Assembly: GCA_964521255.1 (NCBI GenBank)
Contig: CAZFRM010000004.1
Location: 207,592 to 271,591 of the forward strand
DNA length: 64,000 nt
Source: ZC4RG29 sp964521255
Lineage (GTDB): Bacteria > Bacteroidota > Bacteroidia > Cytophagales > Cyclobacteriaceae
Direction: 5' to 3'
Part shown: positions 35,119-43,862 of the stretch, piece after piece
Layout of the letters: the number at the start of each line of letters is the position of its first letter
How positions within the stretch are numbered: the stretch's first letter is position 1
Notes under the pieces: generated by a model
Told to the model about the DNA's origin: nothing
The model's database searches: none
What the model saw: the letters and a program-made list of their open reading frames with translations, nothing else
Position numbers and translations under genes: made by a program

Positions 35119-36162
35119 ATGCAAGCATACATTCAACGACATCGCGTTTTCCTTTTACACCTTTCCTTCTGGTTTGTGTACCTGTCGTTCCTGCTGTTTA
35201 CCATAAGTTACAGGCGCCGGGAGCGGGAAGACTTTGACTGGGAACAGCTGATCACTTTTGTTTCCATTCAGCTCGTGTTTACCATGCTGATCGCATACCT
35301 GAACTATTTTTATCTGTTGCCAAGATTTCTTAAGCGCAAAAATTTATGGCGTTATCTGATTGAGTTTGCAATACCTTTTGCCATTATCATTACTATTCGC
35401 GTTCACCTGCAACGATACCTCGTGGATGGATACACACACAAGGAATGGTATTTCTATTCTGTTCTTAATATTGTTCATACGGTTTCAATCACACTGTTCA
35501 TCGTCATCTTTGTAGGTATGCTGCGATTTGCCGTTGATTGGTTTGAATTTGAAGCGAAAAAGAAGGCCGTTGAAAACGAAAAGCTCATGGCAGAATTGAA
35601 TTTTCTGAAAGCGCAGATCAATCCGCACTTCCTTTTCAATACGTTGAATAATTTATATTACCTCGTCTATACAAAATCCGACAATGCTACGGTAATTATT
35701 GACAAGCTTAGCAAGATGATGCGATATATGATTTACGATTCGAACCATCCTAAAGTATTATTAAGCAAGGAAATTGAATACATGCAAAACTATATCGATC
35801 TTGAACGCTTGAGATTGAACAATGAGATACCCATCCGGTTTCAGATTGAAGGTGATGCAAATGGCGCTATGATTGCGCCGCTGGTTTTTATAACTTTCCT
35901 GGAGAACGCCTTTAAACATGGTGTGAGTAATAATAAGCCGGGAGCATGGGTTGATGTACAGATCAGGTTAAACGGCAAGGAATGTTTTTATACCGTTGAG
36001 AATAGCAAACTAGCCAGTAGCCCTAATGCGAATGGCAAATCTGGAATTGGTTTACAAAATGTACAGCGGAGATTGGAACTTAGTTATCCTGATCAGTTTG
36101 ATCTGCGCACCGAAGAAACACCAGATCGCTATAAAGTTGAATTGAAGATTCTTTTATCTTGA
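35119..36162 (+). CDS. LytS/YehU-like membrane sensor histidine kinase
   Basis: 347 residues from ATG 35119, which has AAAGGTGG upstream; a TTG at 35083 would add 12 residues. Four membrane helices (about 15-140), then the intact PF06580 core: AQINPHFLFNTLNNLYY with the phospho-accepting His, FLENAFKHGVS as N-box and KSGIGLQNVQRRLEL as G-box. The stop overlaps the start of the next gene, so kinase and LytTR regulator are translated together. In contrast to the 2695 gene, all catalytic residues are kept. The signal is unknown. It diverges from the TonB-receptor gene. Confidence 0.94.
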   Translation: MQAYIQRHRVFLLHLSFWFVYLSFLLFTISYRRREREDFDWEQLITFVSIQLVFTMLIAYLNYFYLLPRFLKRKNLWRYLIEFAIPFAIIITIRVHLQRYLVDGYTHKEWYFYSVLNIVHTVSITLFIVIFVGMLRFAVDWFEFEAKKKAVENEKLMAELNFLKAQINPHFLFNTLNNLYYLVYTKSDNATVIIDKLSKMMRYMIYDSNHPKVLLSKEIEYMQNYIDLERLRLNNEIPIRFQIEGDANGAMIAPLVFITFLENAFKHGVSNNKPGAWVDVQIRLNGKECFYTVENSKLASSPNANGKSGIGLQNVQRRLELSYPDQFDLRTEETPDRYKVELKILLS

Positions 36163-36884
36163 ATATTACCTGTCTCATTGTTGATGATGAACCCCTCGCG
36201 CGTAATTTGCTGAAGGAGTACGTAAGCAAGGTGCCTTACCTTGATTTGAAAGGCACGTGTTCCAATGCACTTGAGGCGATTGACTTTTTACGCCAGCAAT
36301 CGGTAGACATGATGTTTCTTGATATCCAGATGCCTGACCTCACTGGAATTTCCTTTCTTAAAGCATTACAAAAGAAACCCATAGTAGTTTTTACAACAGC
36401 TTACTCTGAGTATGCTTTAGAGAGTTATGATCTTGACGTTGTTGATTACCTGTTAAAGCCGGTCACCTTTGAACGATTTATGCGAGCGGTGGACAAAGTA
36501 AACCAACGAATGGCTTCCGGTAACACTTCACCATCGAATGAAAAATTGCCACCAACGGAATCCTCTGATTTTATCTTCGTTAAAGACGGAACAAAATTGG
36601 TGAAGGTGAAATGGGAAGACATTCTCTACATTGAAGGTTTGAAGGACTATGTTACTATTCACACGCCAGATCAAAAGATCATCACCCTTCAACGATTAAA
36701 AGTTTTAGAGACACAGCTTCCTGCGGATAAATTCATTCGTATTCACAATTCCTTTATAGTAGCCGTGAGCGCTATCAACGTGATCTATAAAAATGAAGTA
36801 CAGGTAGGGAAGGCGACGCTGCCCATAAGCGATAGCTACAAAAAGGCATTTAAAGAGTTTGTGGAGAAGAAGCATTTGCAGTAG
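36159..36884 (+). CDS. LytTR-family response regulator
   Basis: 241 residues, start TTG overlapping the kinase stop in the sequence TTGA. The receiver domain has the DDE acidic cluster at 9-11, Asp55 in MFLDIQMPD, FTTAYSEYA and LLKPV. The LytTR DNA-binding half (about 140-240) has ILYIEGLKDYVTI and FIRIHNSFIVAVSAI. The TTGA overlap is a strong sign of translational coupling. The likely target is the divergent TonB-dependent receptor gene (inference from position). Confidence 0.95.
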   Translation: MNITCLIVDDEPLARNLLKEYVSKVPYLDLKGTCSNALEAIDFLRQQSVDMMFLDIQMPDLTGISFLKALQKKPIVVFTTAYSEYALESYDLDVVDYLLKPVTFERFMRAVDKVNQRMASGNTSPSNEKLPPTESSDFIFVKDGTKLVKVKWEDILYIEGLKDYVTIHTPDQKIITLQRLKVLETQLPADKFIRIHNSFIVAVSAINVIYKNEVQVGKATLPISDSYKKAFKEFVEKKHLQ

Positions 36885-36890
36885 AAGGTA

Positions 36891-36980
36891 TTGTCTGAAC
36901 TATGACCCGCCTGCCAGACGGGCAGGATTAAAGGATTGCCTTGATTAAGTTATTTAAGACGGTGGTTGCGTTTGGTTGGG
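36891..36980. repeat. Dispersed repeat downstream of the LytTR gene, copy 1
   Basis: TTGTCTGAAC, GATTAAAGGATTG, CTTGATTAAGTT and TTTAAGAC then GGTTGcGTTTGGTTGG recur in the same order at 40910-41008, about 85 percent alike. It contains a CCTGCCAGACGGGCAGG hairpin. Confidence 0.65.
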
Positions 36981-37140
36981 ATTCCTTGCCTGTCATGCGT
37001 AATGCTAACGATGGAGGTATCCTGTTGGATAACGTTTTAGCCTCACCCATCTTCTTAGAGTTCTCTCTTTCAAAAAACGTCTCTAACGAAGAACGAATTC
37101 GAAGCAAAACCTACTACTAAACCTGTCATCCTGAGTTTCA

Positions 37141-37220
37141 AAACCTTCGGCACAAAAAGTTGAGATGACATCCAGCCGCACACTTACTCACATGCACACA
37201 CTTATCCCCCGCTGGCGGGG
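37141..37220. repeat. Dispersed intergenic repeat, copy 2 of the 15064 family
   Basis: AAACCTTCG, CACAAAAAGTTGA, ATGACA, CCAGCC and CACATGCACACACTT match 15064-15147 and are followed by a CCCCCGCTGGCGGGGG hairpin. The rest of the 36885-37982 gap holds other repeats and no supported gene. Confidence 0.6.
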
Positions 37221-37589
37221 GGAGGGGGTGGAAAACGATACACTTCAAACAATTAAATTTCTTGTCATTGGTAGGCATGTGCGCGGCTTGCAGGGGATGA
37301 ACCTGCCTACCGCAGTCAGGTTCATACGCGCAAACCAGGCGCTGCGACCCTTCCCGCCAGTAGTCGGACAGGCAGGATGACAGTTAAGAGGGTGGGTGTT
37401 TAAGGATTAAGTATGCTTCACTCGGGTGTGTCGTTGCTTCATAAAAAAACTTTCGAAGCCAACTCGGGTATGAATGAGTTGATTTCTGTTATAGCTTGTT
37501 CAATGTGTCTCGTCCTAAAACAGTTTACAGTTATTAGGTCTTAATCCTAAAGCTGTTTTACAATGAAAGTTTTTAGAACTGCAACACCC

Positions 37590-37740
37590 TTCGAAGCACG
37601 TCATCCCGCGTCACTGCGCTGCCTATGAAATGTTCACTTTGCTCGCGGAATCCCGTTTCTGCGAACGATAACAATGCGATGCATTTTCATGAGATGCTAT
37701 ATTCGGAGCGCCCAATTTCACAGGCACCTCCAAATCAGTT
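37590..37740. repeat. ~150-bp dispersed repeat, copy 1
   Basis: TTCGAAGCACGTCAT through CCAAATCAG matches 62871-63020 almost throughout, with the shared block CGTTTCTGCGAACGATAACA; roughly 80-85 percent identical. Small frames that cross it are not genes. Confidence 0.7.
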
Positions 37741-37982
37741 GATGAAGGATTGTCAAACGTTTTACCTCCCCTATTTTCTTGAGTGCGACTGCCCGGATGC
37801 GGGAACCTTTCCACAACGAGAGACAAAAGAGTTGCCTCACCCTCCTTTCATGCTTTTTGCTCGTTTTGGCAAGCCCTGCCGCTGGCTGAAAGTTTGCGCA
37901 CACGTTGTAAAAATTGAGAAATTAAACATTAGCTTTATTAAATTTTTTAGAACCTCTTAGCTGTATTTTAACCATTACAGAT

Positions 37983-40589
37983 ATGAACCTGTTTTTACGG
38001 GAGTTCAGCGCAAGCTGCAAAGGAATTTTTGAAAGCAGATCAGCCTTTGAAAAAAGGCTTTTCAGTTCCGGCTTGTTTCTCTTTGCGTTGCTTTTGTCTT
38101 TTGAGGGCTTAGCACAGACTACTGTACCCTATAATGCATCAGGCGTTTTCACCGTGCCGGCAGGTGTTACCTCTATCACCGTGGAAGCTTGGGGTGGTGG
38201 CGGTGGAGGGGGTAATAGTAATAATACTACCAGTAATGGTGGCGCGGGTGGTGGTGGCGGTGCTTATGCCAGAAAAGTTTTAACAGGTTTAATACCAGGC
38301 ACTTCCTATACAGTAACAGTCGGTACGGGAGGTACGGGGGCACCGGCCAATTCAACTGCTAATGCTACTGATGGTGGAGATTCCCGGTTTCAAGGGCCAG
38401 GCATAACAACCATCGTAGCGGGCGGAGGAAAGCTTGGCGACGCGAGCGGTGAGAATACTAACGGTACTGGTGGAAATAATACCGGTGGTAATGGAGGAAC
38501 GGCCACAGGTGGAGATGTTAATTATACTGGTGGTAATGGAGGAAATGGAGGAAGTGCTTCTGGCGGAGGTGGTGGCTCATCAGCCAGCACAAGCACAAAT
38601 GGCGCGAATGGCACGAATGGGAACAATGCTGATAATGATAAAGCCGGTGGCAATGTGGGTGGTAATACTACAGATGGACCCGGTGGTACAGGCGAAGGAT
38701 CTAATGATAATCAACCTGGTGGCAACGGTACAATACCCGGGGGTGGCGGGGGTGGAAGTAATGATAGTCCAAATAGTGCAGGTGGTAACGGTGCTGCAGG
38801 CCGCGTAGTGGTTTCTTACTACGAGTGCGCCCTCGGAAACCAGAACGACTATGGTACAAATTCGTGGATCGGACATGTGTACGATGGTGCAAACAACTTT
38901 GCAAGCGCGAATTACCTGGGCCGGTTGACCGAGGCACAAAATTTCGACGAGAATTTCGGCGGCGATTTTAACGATTTCCCGCTGGGCATCGGGTGCATGG
39001 TCTATACAGAAACCTTTTCCGTCCGCTTTCGCATGGCACTCACCATAACCGCAGCCACTTGTGGGCTGTATCCGGTTACGATCGGTGGAGACGACGGCGT
39101 ACGATTATCCATCAACGGTGGGGCAACCTGGGTGATGAACACCTTGTATAGCGATCACGCCTATACCGAAGCAACACAAGCTATCTATTTAGCTGTGGGT
39201 ACACATAATCTCGTACTTGAATATTACGAGAACCAAACGAACAATCGCGTCAGTTTCAGGATGGGCACAACCGGCGGCCAGATCGGCGGCGACCAGACCC
39301 TCTGCGGGGCGTCGATAAATCCTGCAGCTTTCACCAGCATTACGCCCGCAGGCAATTGCAGCAATGGTGCCACGACTCCTGCTTATCAATGGCAGTCCTC
39401 GCCAAATGCCGACTTCTCAGCAGCAGTTACCAATATTTCCCCAAACGGTACTAGTGCAACGTACGATCCTCCGTTACAAGCGCCGGTCGGCACACTTTAC
39501 TATCGGCGTCGTGCCACGTTTGGCGGGCCCGCTCCTGCTACATTGTACTCGAACACCGTTACCATAGTCACAGAATCGCCTCAGGGCGATCAGGTCACAG
39601 CGGGTAATAACTCCTGGAGAGGGTATGTTTATGATGGCGCCGACAACTTCAATAGCGCGAACTACCTGGGCTATCTTACTGCCGCGCAAACCTTCGATTA
39701 CTCCTTCTGTGGAGACGACTGCTGGGAATTGATCACCGGGTGCCGCTTCAATACCAACACGTTCACGATCCGGTACAGGATGAACTTCACGCCCGCTACC
39801 AGCCAGGGTTACACCTTCACGATTGGTGCTGACGATGGTGTCCGCCTGAGCCTCGACGGCGGGGCAACATACGTACTCGACATCTGGGGCGACCATGGTT
39901 ACCAGGAGGTGACCTCGGGGGTGATCGATCTTTTTGCCGGAACGACTTACAACATGGTATTGGATTACTATGAAAACGGTGGCGGAAACCGTGTAAGATT
40001 TGCGTATTCCACAGGCCCGCTTCCTGTTGTCTGGCGTTCATTTTCCGCAGAGCGTGTTAACAACGATGTGTTGCTTACCTGGGAAACGGCGCAGGAAATT
40101 AACAACGATCATTTTGGGATAGAACGTTCGGAAGATGGCAGGCATTTCTATACACTGGGCGAAGTGGACGGTGCAGGCAACAGCACTACACCATTGGCGT
40201 ATCAATACCTTGACAAAAAGGTATCTTATGATCAACGTCACTATTACCGTATCAAACAAGTTGACTATGATGGTAAGCACGACTACAGTGCCATTGTAGC
40301 AATTCAGGCAACGGCAGAAAGTGTGAGAGATTACTGGACAGTATATCCTAACCCTTTTGCGTCTGAAAGAGCGCTGAAAGTTGCGCCAACTGAATCGAAT
40401 ACAACAGATGGATATGTCAGCATAGTGATTATATCAACTGTCGGACAAATAGTTTTCCGGGGCAGCGGTTTATTGGAGGAATTGAATGAGAAACTTGAAA
40501 AAGCATTTCAATATTTTGGCACCGGTGTATACGTTTTACAAGTCTCCGATGGTACACACAATGAGATGTTCAGGATTGTGAGATATTAG
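37983..40589 (+). CDS. Gly-rich cell-surface protein with two PA14-like repeats and T9SS sorting domain
   Basis: 868 residues. A signal peptide ends near EGLAQ. Residues about 45-280 are a Gly/Asn-rich stretch (VEAWGGGGGGG...). Two ~140-residue repeats follow (about 290-430 and 540-680), each with GYVYDGANNF-like and NYLG-L start, then DDGVRLSxNGGATW and YEN-NNRV-F; this matches a PA14-type glycan or adhesion module. The C-terminal part carries a fibronectin-like LLTWETAQEINNDHF domain and a type A T9SS signal (WTVYPNPF ... GVYVLQVSDG). It is exported to the surface by the type IX system. Codons in 38810-40020 look more GC-rich than around them. Confidence 0.9.
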   Translation: MNLFLREFSASCKGIFESRSAFEKRLFSSGLFLFALLLSFEGLAQTTVPYNASGVFTVPAGVTSITVEAWGGGGGGGNSNNTTSNGGAGGGGGAYARKVLTGLIPGTSYTVTVGTGGTGAPANSTANATDGGDSRFQGPGITTIVAGGGKLGDASGENTNGTGGNNTGGNGGTATGGDVNYTGGNGGNGGSASGGGGGSSASTSTNGANGTNGNNADNDKAGGNVGGNTTDGPGGTGEGSNDNQPGGNGTIPGGGGGGSNDSPNSAGGNGAAGRVVVSYYECALGNQNDYGTNSWIGHVYDGANNFASANYLGRLTEAQNFDENFGGDFNDFPLGIGCMVYTETFSVRFRMALTITAATCGLYPVTIGGDDGVRLSINGGATWVMNTLYSDHAYTEATQAIYLAVGTHNLVLEYYENQTNNRVSFRMGTTGGQIGGDQTLCGASINPAAFTSITPAGNCSNGATTPAYQWQSSPNADFSAAVTNISPNGTSATYDPPLQAPVGTLYYRRRATFGGPAPATLYSNTVTIVTESPQGDQVTAGNNSWRGYVYDGADNFNSANYLGYLTAAQTFDYSFCGDDCWELITGCRFNTNTFTIRYRMNFTPATSQGYTFTIGADDGVRLSLDGGATYVLDIWGDHGYQEVTSGVIDLFAGTTYNMVLDYYENGGGNRVRFAYSTGPLPVVWRSFSAERVNNDVLLTWETAQEINNDHFGIERSEDGRHFYTLGEVDGAGNSTTPLAYQYLDKKVSYDQRHYYRIKQVDYDGKHDYSAIVAIQATAESVRDYWTVYPNPFASERALKVAPTESNTTDGYVSIVIISTVGQIVFRGSGLLEELNEKLEKAFQYFGTGVYVLQVSDGTHNEMFRIVRY

Positions 40590-40645
40590 GAAAGCTTAAA
40601 GCGGAAAGCACAAAGCTTAAAGTAGGTACAGGAGAAAAGTAAATA

Positions 40646-40702
40646 GGTCTGCTGAAAGTTGCAGATAAATCTTCAGCGTAAATCTGCGTGCATTCGATCA
40701 GC
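40646..40702. repeat. Truncated copy of the 1432 TIR element
   Basis: GTCTGCTGAA start, then AATCTGCGTGCATTCGATCA as in 1432-1525, here running into a GCCTGCC...GGCAAAGGCAGG hairpin like the one nested in the MITE at 10533. Confidence 0.55.
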
Positions 40703-40909
40703 CTGCCTGCACGAAGCCGTTTCGGCAAAGGCAGGTGAATTTACAATTAATTTATTGTCGTCATTGATAGAGCAGAGATGTTCCTTTGCGGTCCTTAGCG
40801 TCTCCGCGTCTTTGCAGTGAAACGTCGAAGGACACACTTTATAATTCAAGACTTACCTCTGTTGAAAAGTTCGGCTTAGTAGAATCCTGTGGAAGGAGCA
40901 GTGCACCAA

Positions 40910-41008
40910 TTGTCTGAACCGTGACCCACCTTCCGGACGGGCCAGGTTTGTAGGATTAAAGGATTGTCTTGATTAAGTTGTTTAAGACGATGGTTGGGTT
41001 TGGTTGGA
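40910..41008. repeat. Dispersed repeat, copy 2 of the 36891 family
   Basis: See 36891-36980. The 40590-41211 gap contains this, the 40646 element and unremarkable sequence, with no supported gene. Confidence 0.65.
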
Positions 41009-41211
41009 GCCCTTTACGGTATAACTGCGCGCAGTGGTTCTCTCCTGCCTATGCCGGCCAGGCTTAAGGGAGTCAGAGGGCAGCGATGGCATTATGAATG
41101 AAATCCTCGTCAGTAAGAATGGTTTATCAATGGATCAGATTAACGCGCACACGCTAGCCGATATTTATTTTAACGGCATGGCTACTTCTATATTTTTTTT
41201 GGGTTGAGCTA

Positions 41212-42075
41212 TTATCTCTCATTTATACCTGTTAGAATTTCTTTTAAATAGATGACGCACTCATCAATCAGGGGATAGTCATTTGTATTCAGTGTTGCTA
41301 AAGCCATCACCTCGACAAACTTACTTTTTTCGCCCAGGCTAATGTGTCCTTCAAGGATTGCAATCACTCTTTCCCTGAGCTTAGGATTTTCCGATAGGGG
41401 CTTTCGTATTTCACGACCAAGAACACGGGACGCAATTAGCGGAAGAGATTTGTCATCCTCACCAAAAAGATCGCTATGAAACTCATATATCAATTCTCTC
41501 TGCAAGCTGAAATAGTTTTCAATAATCGAGAGAATATCAGCGGGATCCTTTTCACGCTGTTCCGGCCTGTCATCAAATGCTATTATCTTTAGTAAAAGAA
41601 TTCCAGGAAGGGTTGCTACTTTATATACCTTATCCTCCAAAACCTTTACCTCTTTTACCGATTCCAGGTACACCTCTTTAAATCCGTTGACTTTAATTTT
41701 ATTTAATCCCTCTCCTTTAACAGTTACACCATCTTGTACTTCAAGCTTCCCAAACGGTACAATATCTATCTGAATCTCGTTGGGTGCAAACAATACAAAG
41801 GCGTTTCCTGAAAATGAACTGAAGCCATGGTTCTCAATCAAAAGACTTTTCAGTTGCTGAAACTTTTCCTCCTCATTGATAAAAATTGCAAAATCAACAT
41901 CTCTGGTACCGCCGGTGGCAATGTTTTCTTTTGAAAACCAAATTTCTTTAGCCAGGGCACCGATGATATAAAACTCTATCGACAGTTCATTGCAGCATTC
42001 CTCCACTGCATTAAACACCTCCGGAAGTCCCTCCTCACGGCCTTTATTAAAACTTATCTTTGAGGTATTGGTCAT
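41212..42075 (-). CDS. AbiEii/AbiGii-like nucleotidyltransferase toxin
   Basis: 287 residues from MTNTSKISFNKG (an ATG seven codons earlier also fits). The nucleotidyltransferase fold has IIGALAKEIWF and the catalytic GGTRDVDFAIF (Asp-x-Asp), then the third acidic QIDIVPFG. C-terminal helices include IIAFDDRPEQREKDPADI, usual in the AbiEii group. The reading frame overlaps the stop of the upstream antitoxin by about 29 bases, so they are coupled. Type IV toxin-antitoxin toxins of this class modify tRNA or other targets with nucleotides and can block phage growth. The target here is unknown. Confidence 0.85.
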   Translation of the reverse strand: MTNTSKISFNKGREEGLPEVFNAVEECCNELSIEFYIIGALAKEIWFSKENIATGGTRDVDFAIFINEEEKFQQLKSLLIENHGFSSFSGNAFVLFAPNEIQIDIVPFGKLEVQDGVTVKGEGLNKIKVNGFKEVYLESVKEVKVLEDKVYKVATLPGILLLKIIAFDDRPEQREKDPADILSIIENYFSLQRELIYEFHSDLFGEDDKSLPLIASRVLGREIRKPLSENPKLRERVIAILEGHISLGEKSKFVEVMALATLNTNDYPLIDECVIYLKEILTGINER

Positions 42076-43057
42076 AGATTTTTTGTGCAGTGTCAATGCA
42101 ACGTTGATTCCCTGTATTCATTAAGTCAGTGTATGTTAAGAGGGGAGGTGTAAAATTTTGCTGCGTAATATTTTCTTTCCAATTCCAAAACCGCTTGTAC
42201 ACTTTTACATTTCCTTCGTCATCAGGCATGAGCTTATAGTTCCTCATTAACTCATTGCGTGCTTCCGTTGTATATAGGGTAAGTATTTCAGGTCGGAGAT
42301 AATTAGTCAAGAGGTCACCCGCCGGCTCTCCTCCCCACACGGTAGCTTCAGTTTTTAGTTTTAGATTTTTCCAATTAAAAAATTCGGTGTCATTCACAAA
42401 GCGAAAGTTACCTACATGAAGCGTTGGTTTTAATTTATCATCAAAGTCAGCCAGCCATTTGTCCAGCAATCGCTTTGTGTTCAGCAAGACCAATTCATTC
42501 TTATTTTTCTTAGCAAGGAATTTTTCCATGCGAAGTCCGTTCATTACATAATTAACATTTCCAAGCGCCACACCAGCCTCCTGAGCGATTTCCCGGTATG
42601 GTTTATTAATGAATTCATCATCCTGCAGGAATAAGAAAATAACCTTCAGACCAGTTTTAGTAAATGCACGATTTACTTTTTCTTTTGTAATTACGGGTGC
42701 TTTGGCTCCTTCAACCCAGACAAAGTTTTGGTCGTTTCGCACATAGATGTTGCCATTGGTTTCCAGATAAGCAATGCCTTGATTTCGAAGTTCCTCTTTG
42801 ATCTTGGGAAAGATATTTTCAGCGATGACCATAAGCGGTTGGTTATAAATGTTGGCCAACCTTCGAAGTTCTGGAATGTTGTGGTTTCTCAGTTCCCTCT
42901 TTACCTCCAGAATAAAGTGAGTCGCGTTGTTGTTCTGAAAGTACAAATCAAGAGCCCCATCGAGATCTTTTTCCTTTCCCTGATACCACTTTCCCCGTAT
43001 TCCGGTCTCATTTTTGAGGTTTTCCAGCGCTTTTTCGACGATTCCAGGCTCTTTCAT
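42047..43057 (-). CDS. AbiEi-like type IV antitoxin with PD-(D/E)xK-like N-terminus
   Basis: 336 residues from ATG 43057 (a GTG at 43063 would add two). Residues about 30-110 contain DGALDLYF and HFILEVKREL, a D...ExK pattern that resembles a nuclease-like fold, then PLMVIAENIFPKIKEELRNQGIAYLETNGNIYV. Residues about 135-195 form a winged helix (NKPYREIAQEAGVALGNVNYVMNGL), and the end resembles the AbiEi C-terminal domain (GGEPAGDLLTNYL..). Such antitoxins bind their own promoter. A palindrome lies directly in front of it. Whether the N-terminus is a working nuclease is not known. Confidence 0.8.
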   Translation of the reverse strand: MKEPGIVEKALENLKNETGIRGKWYQGKEKDLDGALDLYFQNNNATHFILEVKRELRNHNIPELRRLANIYNQPLMVIAENIFPKIKEELRNQGIAYLETNGNIYVRNDQNFVWVEGAKAPVITKEKVNRAFTKTGLKVIFLFLQDDEFINKPYREIAQEAGVALGNVNYVMNGLRMEKFLAKKNKNELVLLNTKRLLDKWLADFDDKLKPTLHVGNFRFVNDTEFFNWKNLKLKTEATVWGGEPAGDLLTNYLRPEILTLYTTEARNELMRNYKLMPDDEGNVKVYKRFWNWKENITQQNFTPPLLTYTDLMNTGNQRCIDTAQKIYDQYLKDKF

Positions 43058-43091
43058 GTTCACATTATAAGTATGTTCACGTTACGTGAAC
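43058..43091. promoter_or_regulatory. Palindromic operator of the AbiE-like operon
   Basis: GTTCACGTTACGTGAAC at 43075-43091 has perfect 8-bp arms around one base; the half-site GTTCAC repeats at 43058-43063, next to the start codon, and TGAAC at 43103-43107. This is the expected layout for a self-repressing AbiEi-type antitoxin. Confidence 0.7.
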
Positions 43092-43122
43092 GTATAAAAA
43101 TAATGAACAAATGCATTAAACC

Positions 43123-43130
43123 CAAATATA
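43123..43130 (-). promoter_or_regulatory. -7 box of the AbiE-like operon
   Basis: On the minus strand TATATTTG matches the Bacteroidota -7 consensus exactly, about 65 bases before the antitoxin ATG. The palindrome would then fall just downstream of the transcription start. Confidence 0.5.
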
Positions 43131-43157
43131 AATTACCATAGTACTTAATACTACATC

Positions 43158-43262
43158 AGTTTCCGGGAGAACACGAACTTGAAAAACTTCCACCCTTGTC
43201 CTAAGTTATGTTCTTGAATCCTTCGCTCTAATGAGTCTGTAAACGTAATAGCCCATAACGAA
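43158..43262 (-). pseudogene. Decayed GIY-YIG nuclease gene copy
   Basis: Blocks GAACTTGA, TCCACCCT, TGTTCTT and AATAGC-CATAACG occur in the same order as in the intact gene at 43348-43602, with about 36 bases deleted in the middle, substitutions throughout, and the C-terminal part absent. No open frame remains. Confidence 0.75.
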
Positions 43263-43288
43263 AAAATTCGCTTGTGCATGAACTTTAG

Positions 43289-43352
43289 TGGAGCGACAAG
43301 ACAGGGTGAGTCGAACCCACGACCTTCCCGAATGCTTTCGGGACGCTTTAGC
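43289..43352 (-). pseudogene. tRNA-Ala-like remnant between the two GIY-YIG copies
   Basis: On the minus strand GCTAAAGCG, then AAGGTCGTGGGTTCGACTC, follows the D-arm to T-arm order of the intact tRNA-Ala, but the anticodon arm is replaced by CCCGAAAGCATTCGGGA and about 8 extra bases sit before TGGAGC. The first half of the tRNA is missing. The stop codon of the intact GIY-YIG gene lies in this remnant. Confidence 0.7.
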
Positions 43353-43602
43353 GCGTGTTGTCAATCAACCATTCAATGTACTTTCTGCTCTTTTTATTTT
43401 TGATTTCCTTTTCTCTTTTCATGGCTTCTGCCCGGTTTGAGAAGGTTTCATGATACATGAGTTTCCAGGGATTGCAGGAACTTGAGAATTGTCCACCCTG
43501 ACCGAGGTTGTGTTCTTCTATTCTGCGTTCAAGAGAATCCGTGTGACCTATATAGAACTTGTCGCACTTTTGACTGTAAAGAATGTACACATAATAGCAC
43601 AT
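43348..43602 (-). CDS. Small GIY-YIG nuclease-like protein
   Basis: 84 residues. It has the motif VYILYSQKC near the start, then KFYIGHTDSLERRIEEHN with the conserved Tyr and Arg and a closing helix RAEAMKREKEIKNKKSRKYIEWL with a Glu, as in UvrC N-terminal nucleases and the DUF-type single-domain GIY-YIG proteins. It starts 17 bases behind the 3' end of tRNA-Ala on the same strand, so it is probably co-transcribed with the tRNA and released by tRNA 3' processing. The last residues come from a tRNA-like remnant, and a decayed copy lies next to it. Confidence 0.88.
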   Translation of the reverse strand: MCYYVYILYSQKCDKFYIGHTDSLERRIEEHNLGQGGQFSSSCNPWKLMYHETFSNRAEAMKREKEIKNKKSRKYIEWLIDNTR

Positions 43603-43619
43603 AACGGGAAGAAATTAAG

Positions 43620-43693
43620 TGGAGCCAGTGGGAGTCGAACCCACGACCTCTACAATGCCATTGTAACGCTCTAGCCAGCTGAGCTATGACCCC
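43620..43693 (-). tRNA. tRNA-Ala(GGC)
   Basis: 74 bases. The acceptor arm GGGGTCA/TGGCTCC includes the G3-U70 pair that marks alanine tRNAs. D-arm GCTC/GAGC, anticodon arm TTACA-ATGGCAT-TGTAG with anticodon GGC, T-arm GTGGG-TTCGACT-CCCAC. CCA is not encoded. Confidence 0.95.
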
Positions 43694-43748
43694 AATTGTT
43701 TTTTAACAGAATAAAATAATCAACCACCCAACCATCTCAACTTCAGGG

Positions 43749-43808
43749 TCGAACCCACGACCTTCCCGAAAGCCTTCGGGACGCTCTAGCCAGCTGAGCT
43801 ATGACCCC
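43749..43808 (-). pseudogene. tRNA-Ala-like remnant, upstream side
   Basis: The first 27 bases GGGGTCATAGCTCAGCTGGC and on match tRNA-Ala exactly, but the anticodon arm is CCCGAAGGCTTTCGGG (a 6- or 8-base loop, not 7) and the sequence leaves the tRNA pattern in the T-loop, without an acceptor 3' strand. It cannot be a working tRNA. Confidence 0.75.
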
Positions 43809-43862
43809 CGTTTATTTGTTAGGATGCAAATATATTTCAATTTCGATCATTCCAAAAAAACA

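Noticed and set aside
37165..37960. Small frames 37165-37380 and 37625-37960
   Set aside because: They lie on dispersed repeats, lack homology signals and differ between repeat copies.
38434..38939. Long frames on both strands inside the Gly-rich gene
   Set aside because: They are by-products of the low-complexity GGN repeats.
43749..43808. Second functional tRNA-Ala
   Set aside because: The anticodon loop is not seven bases, and the acceptor 3' strand is absent.
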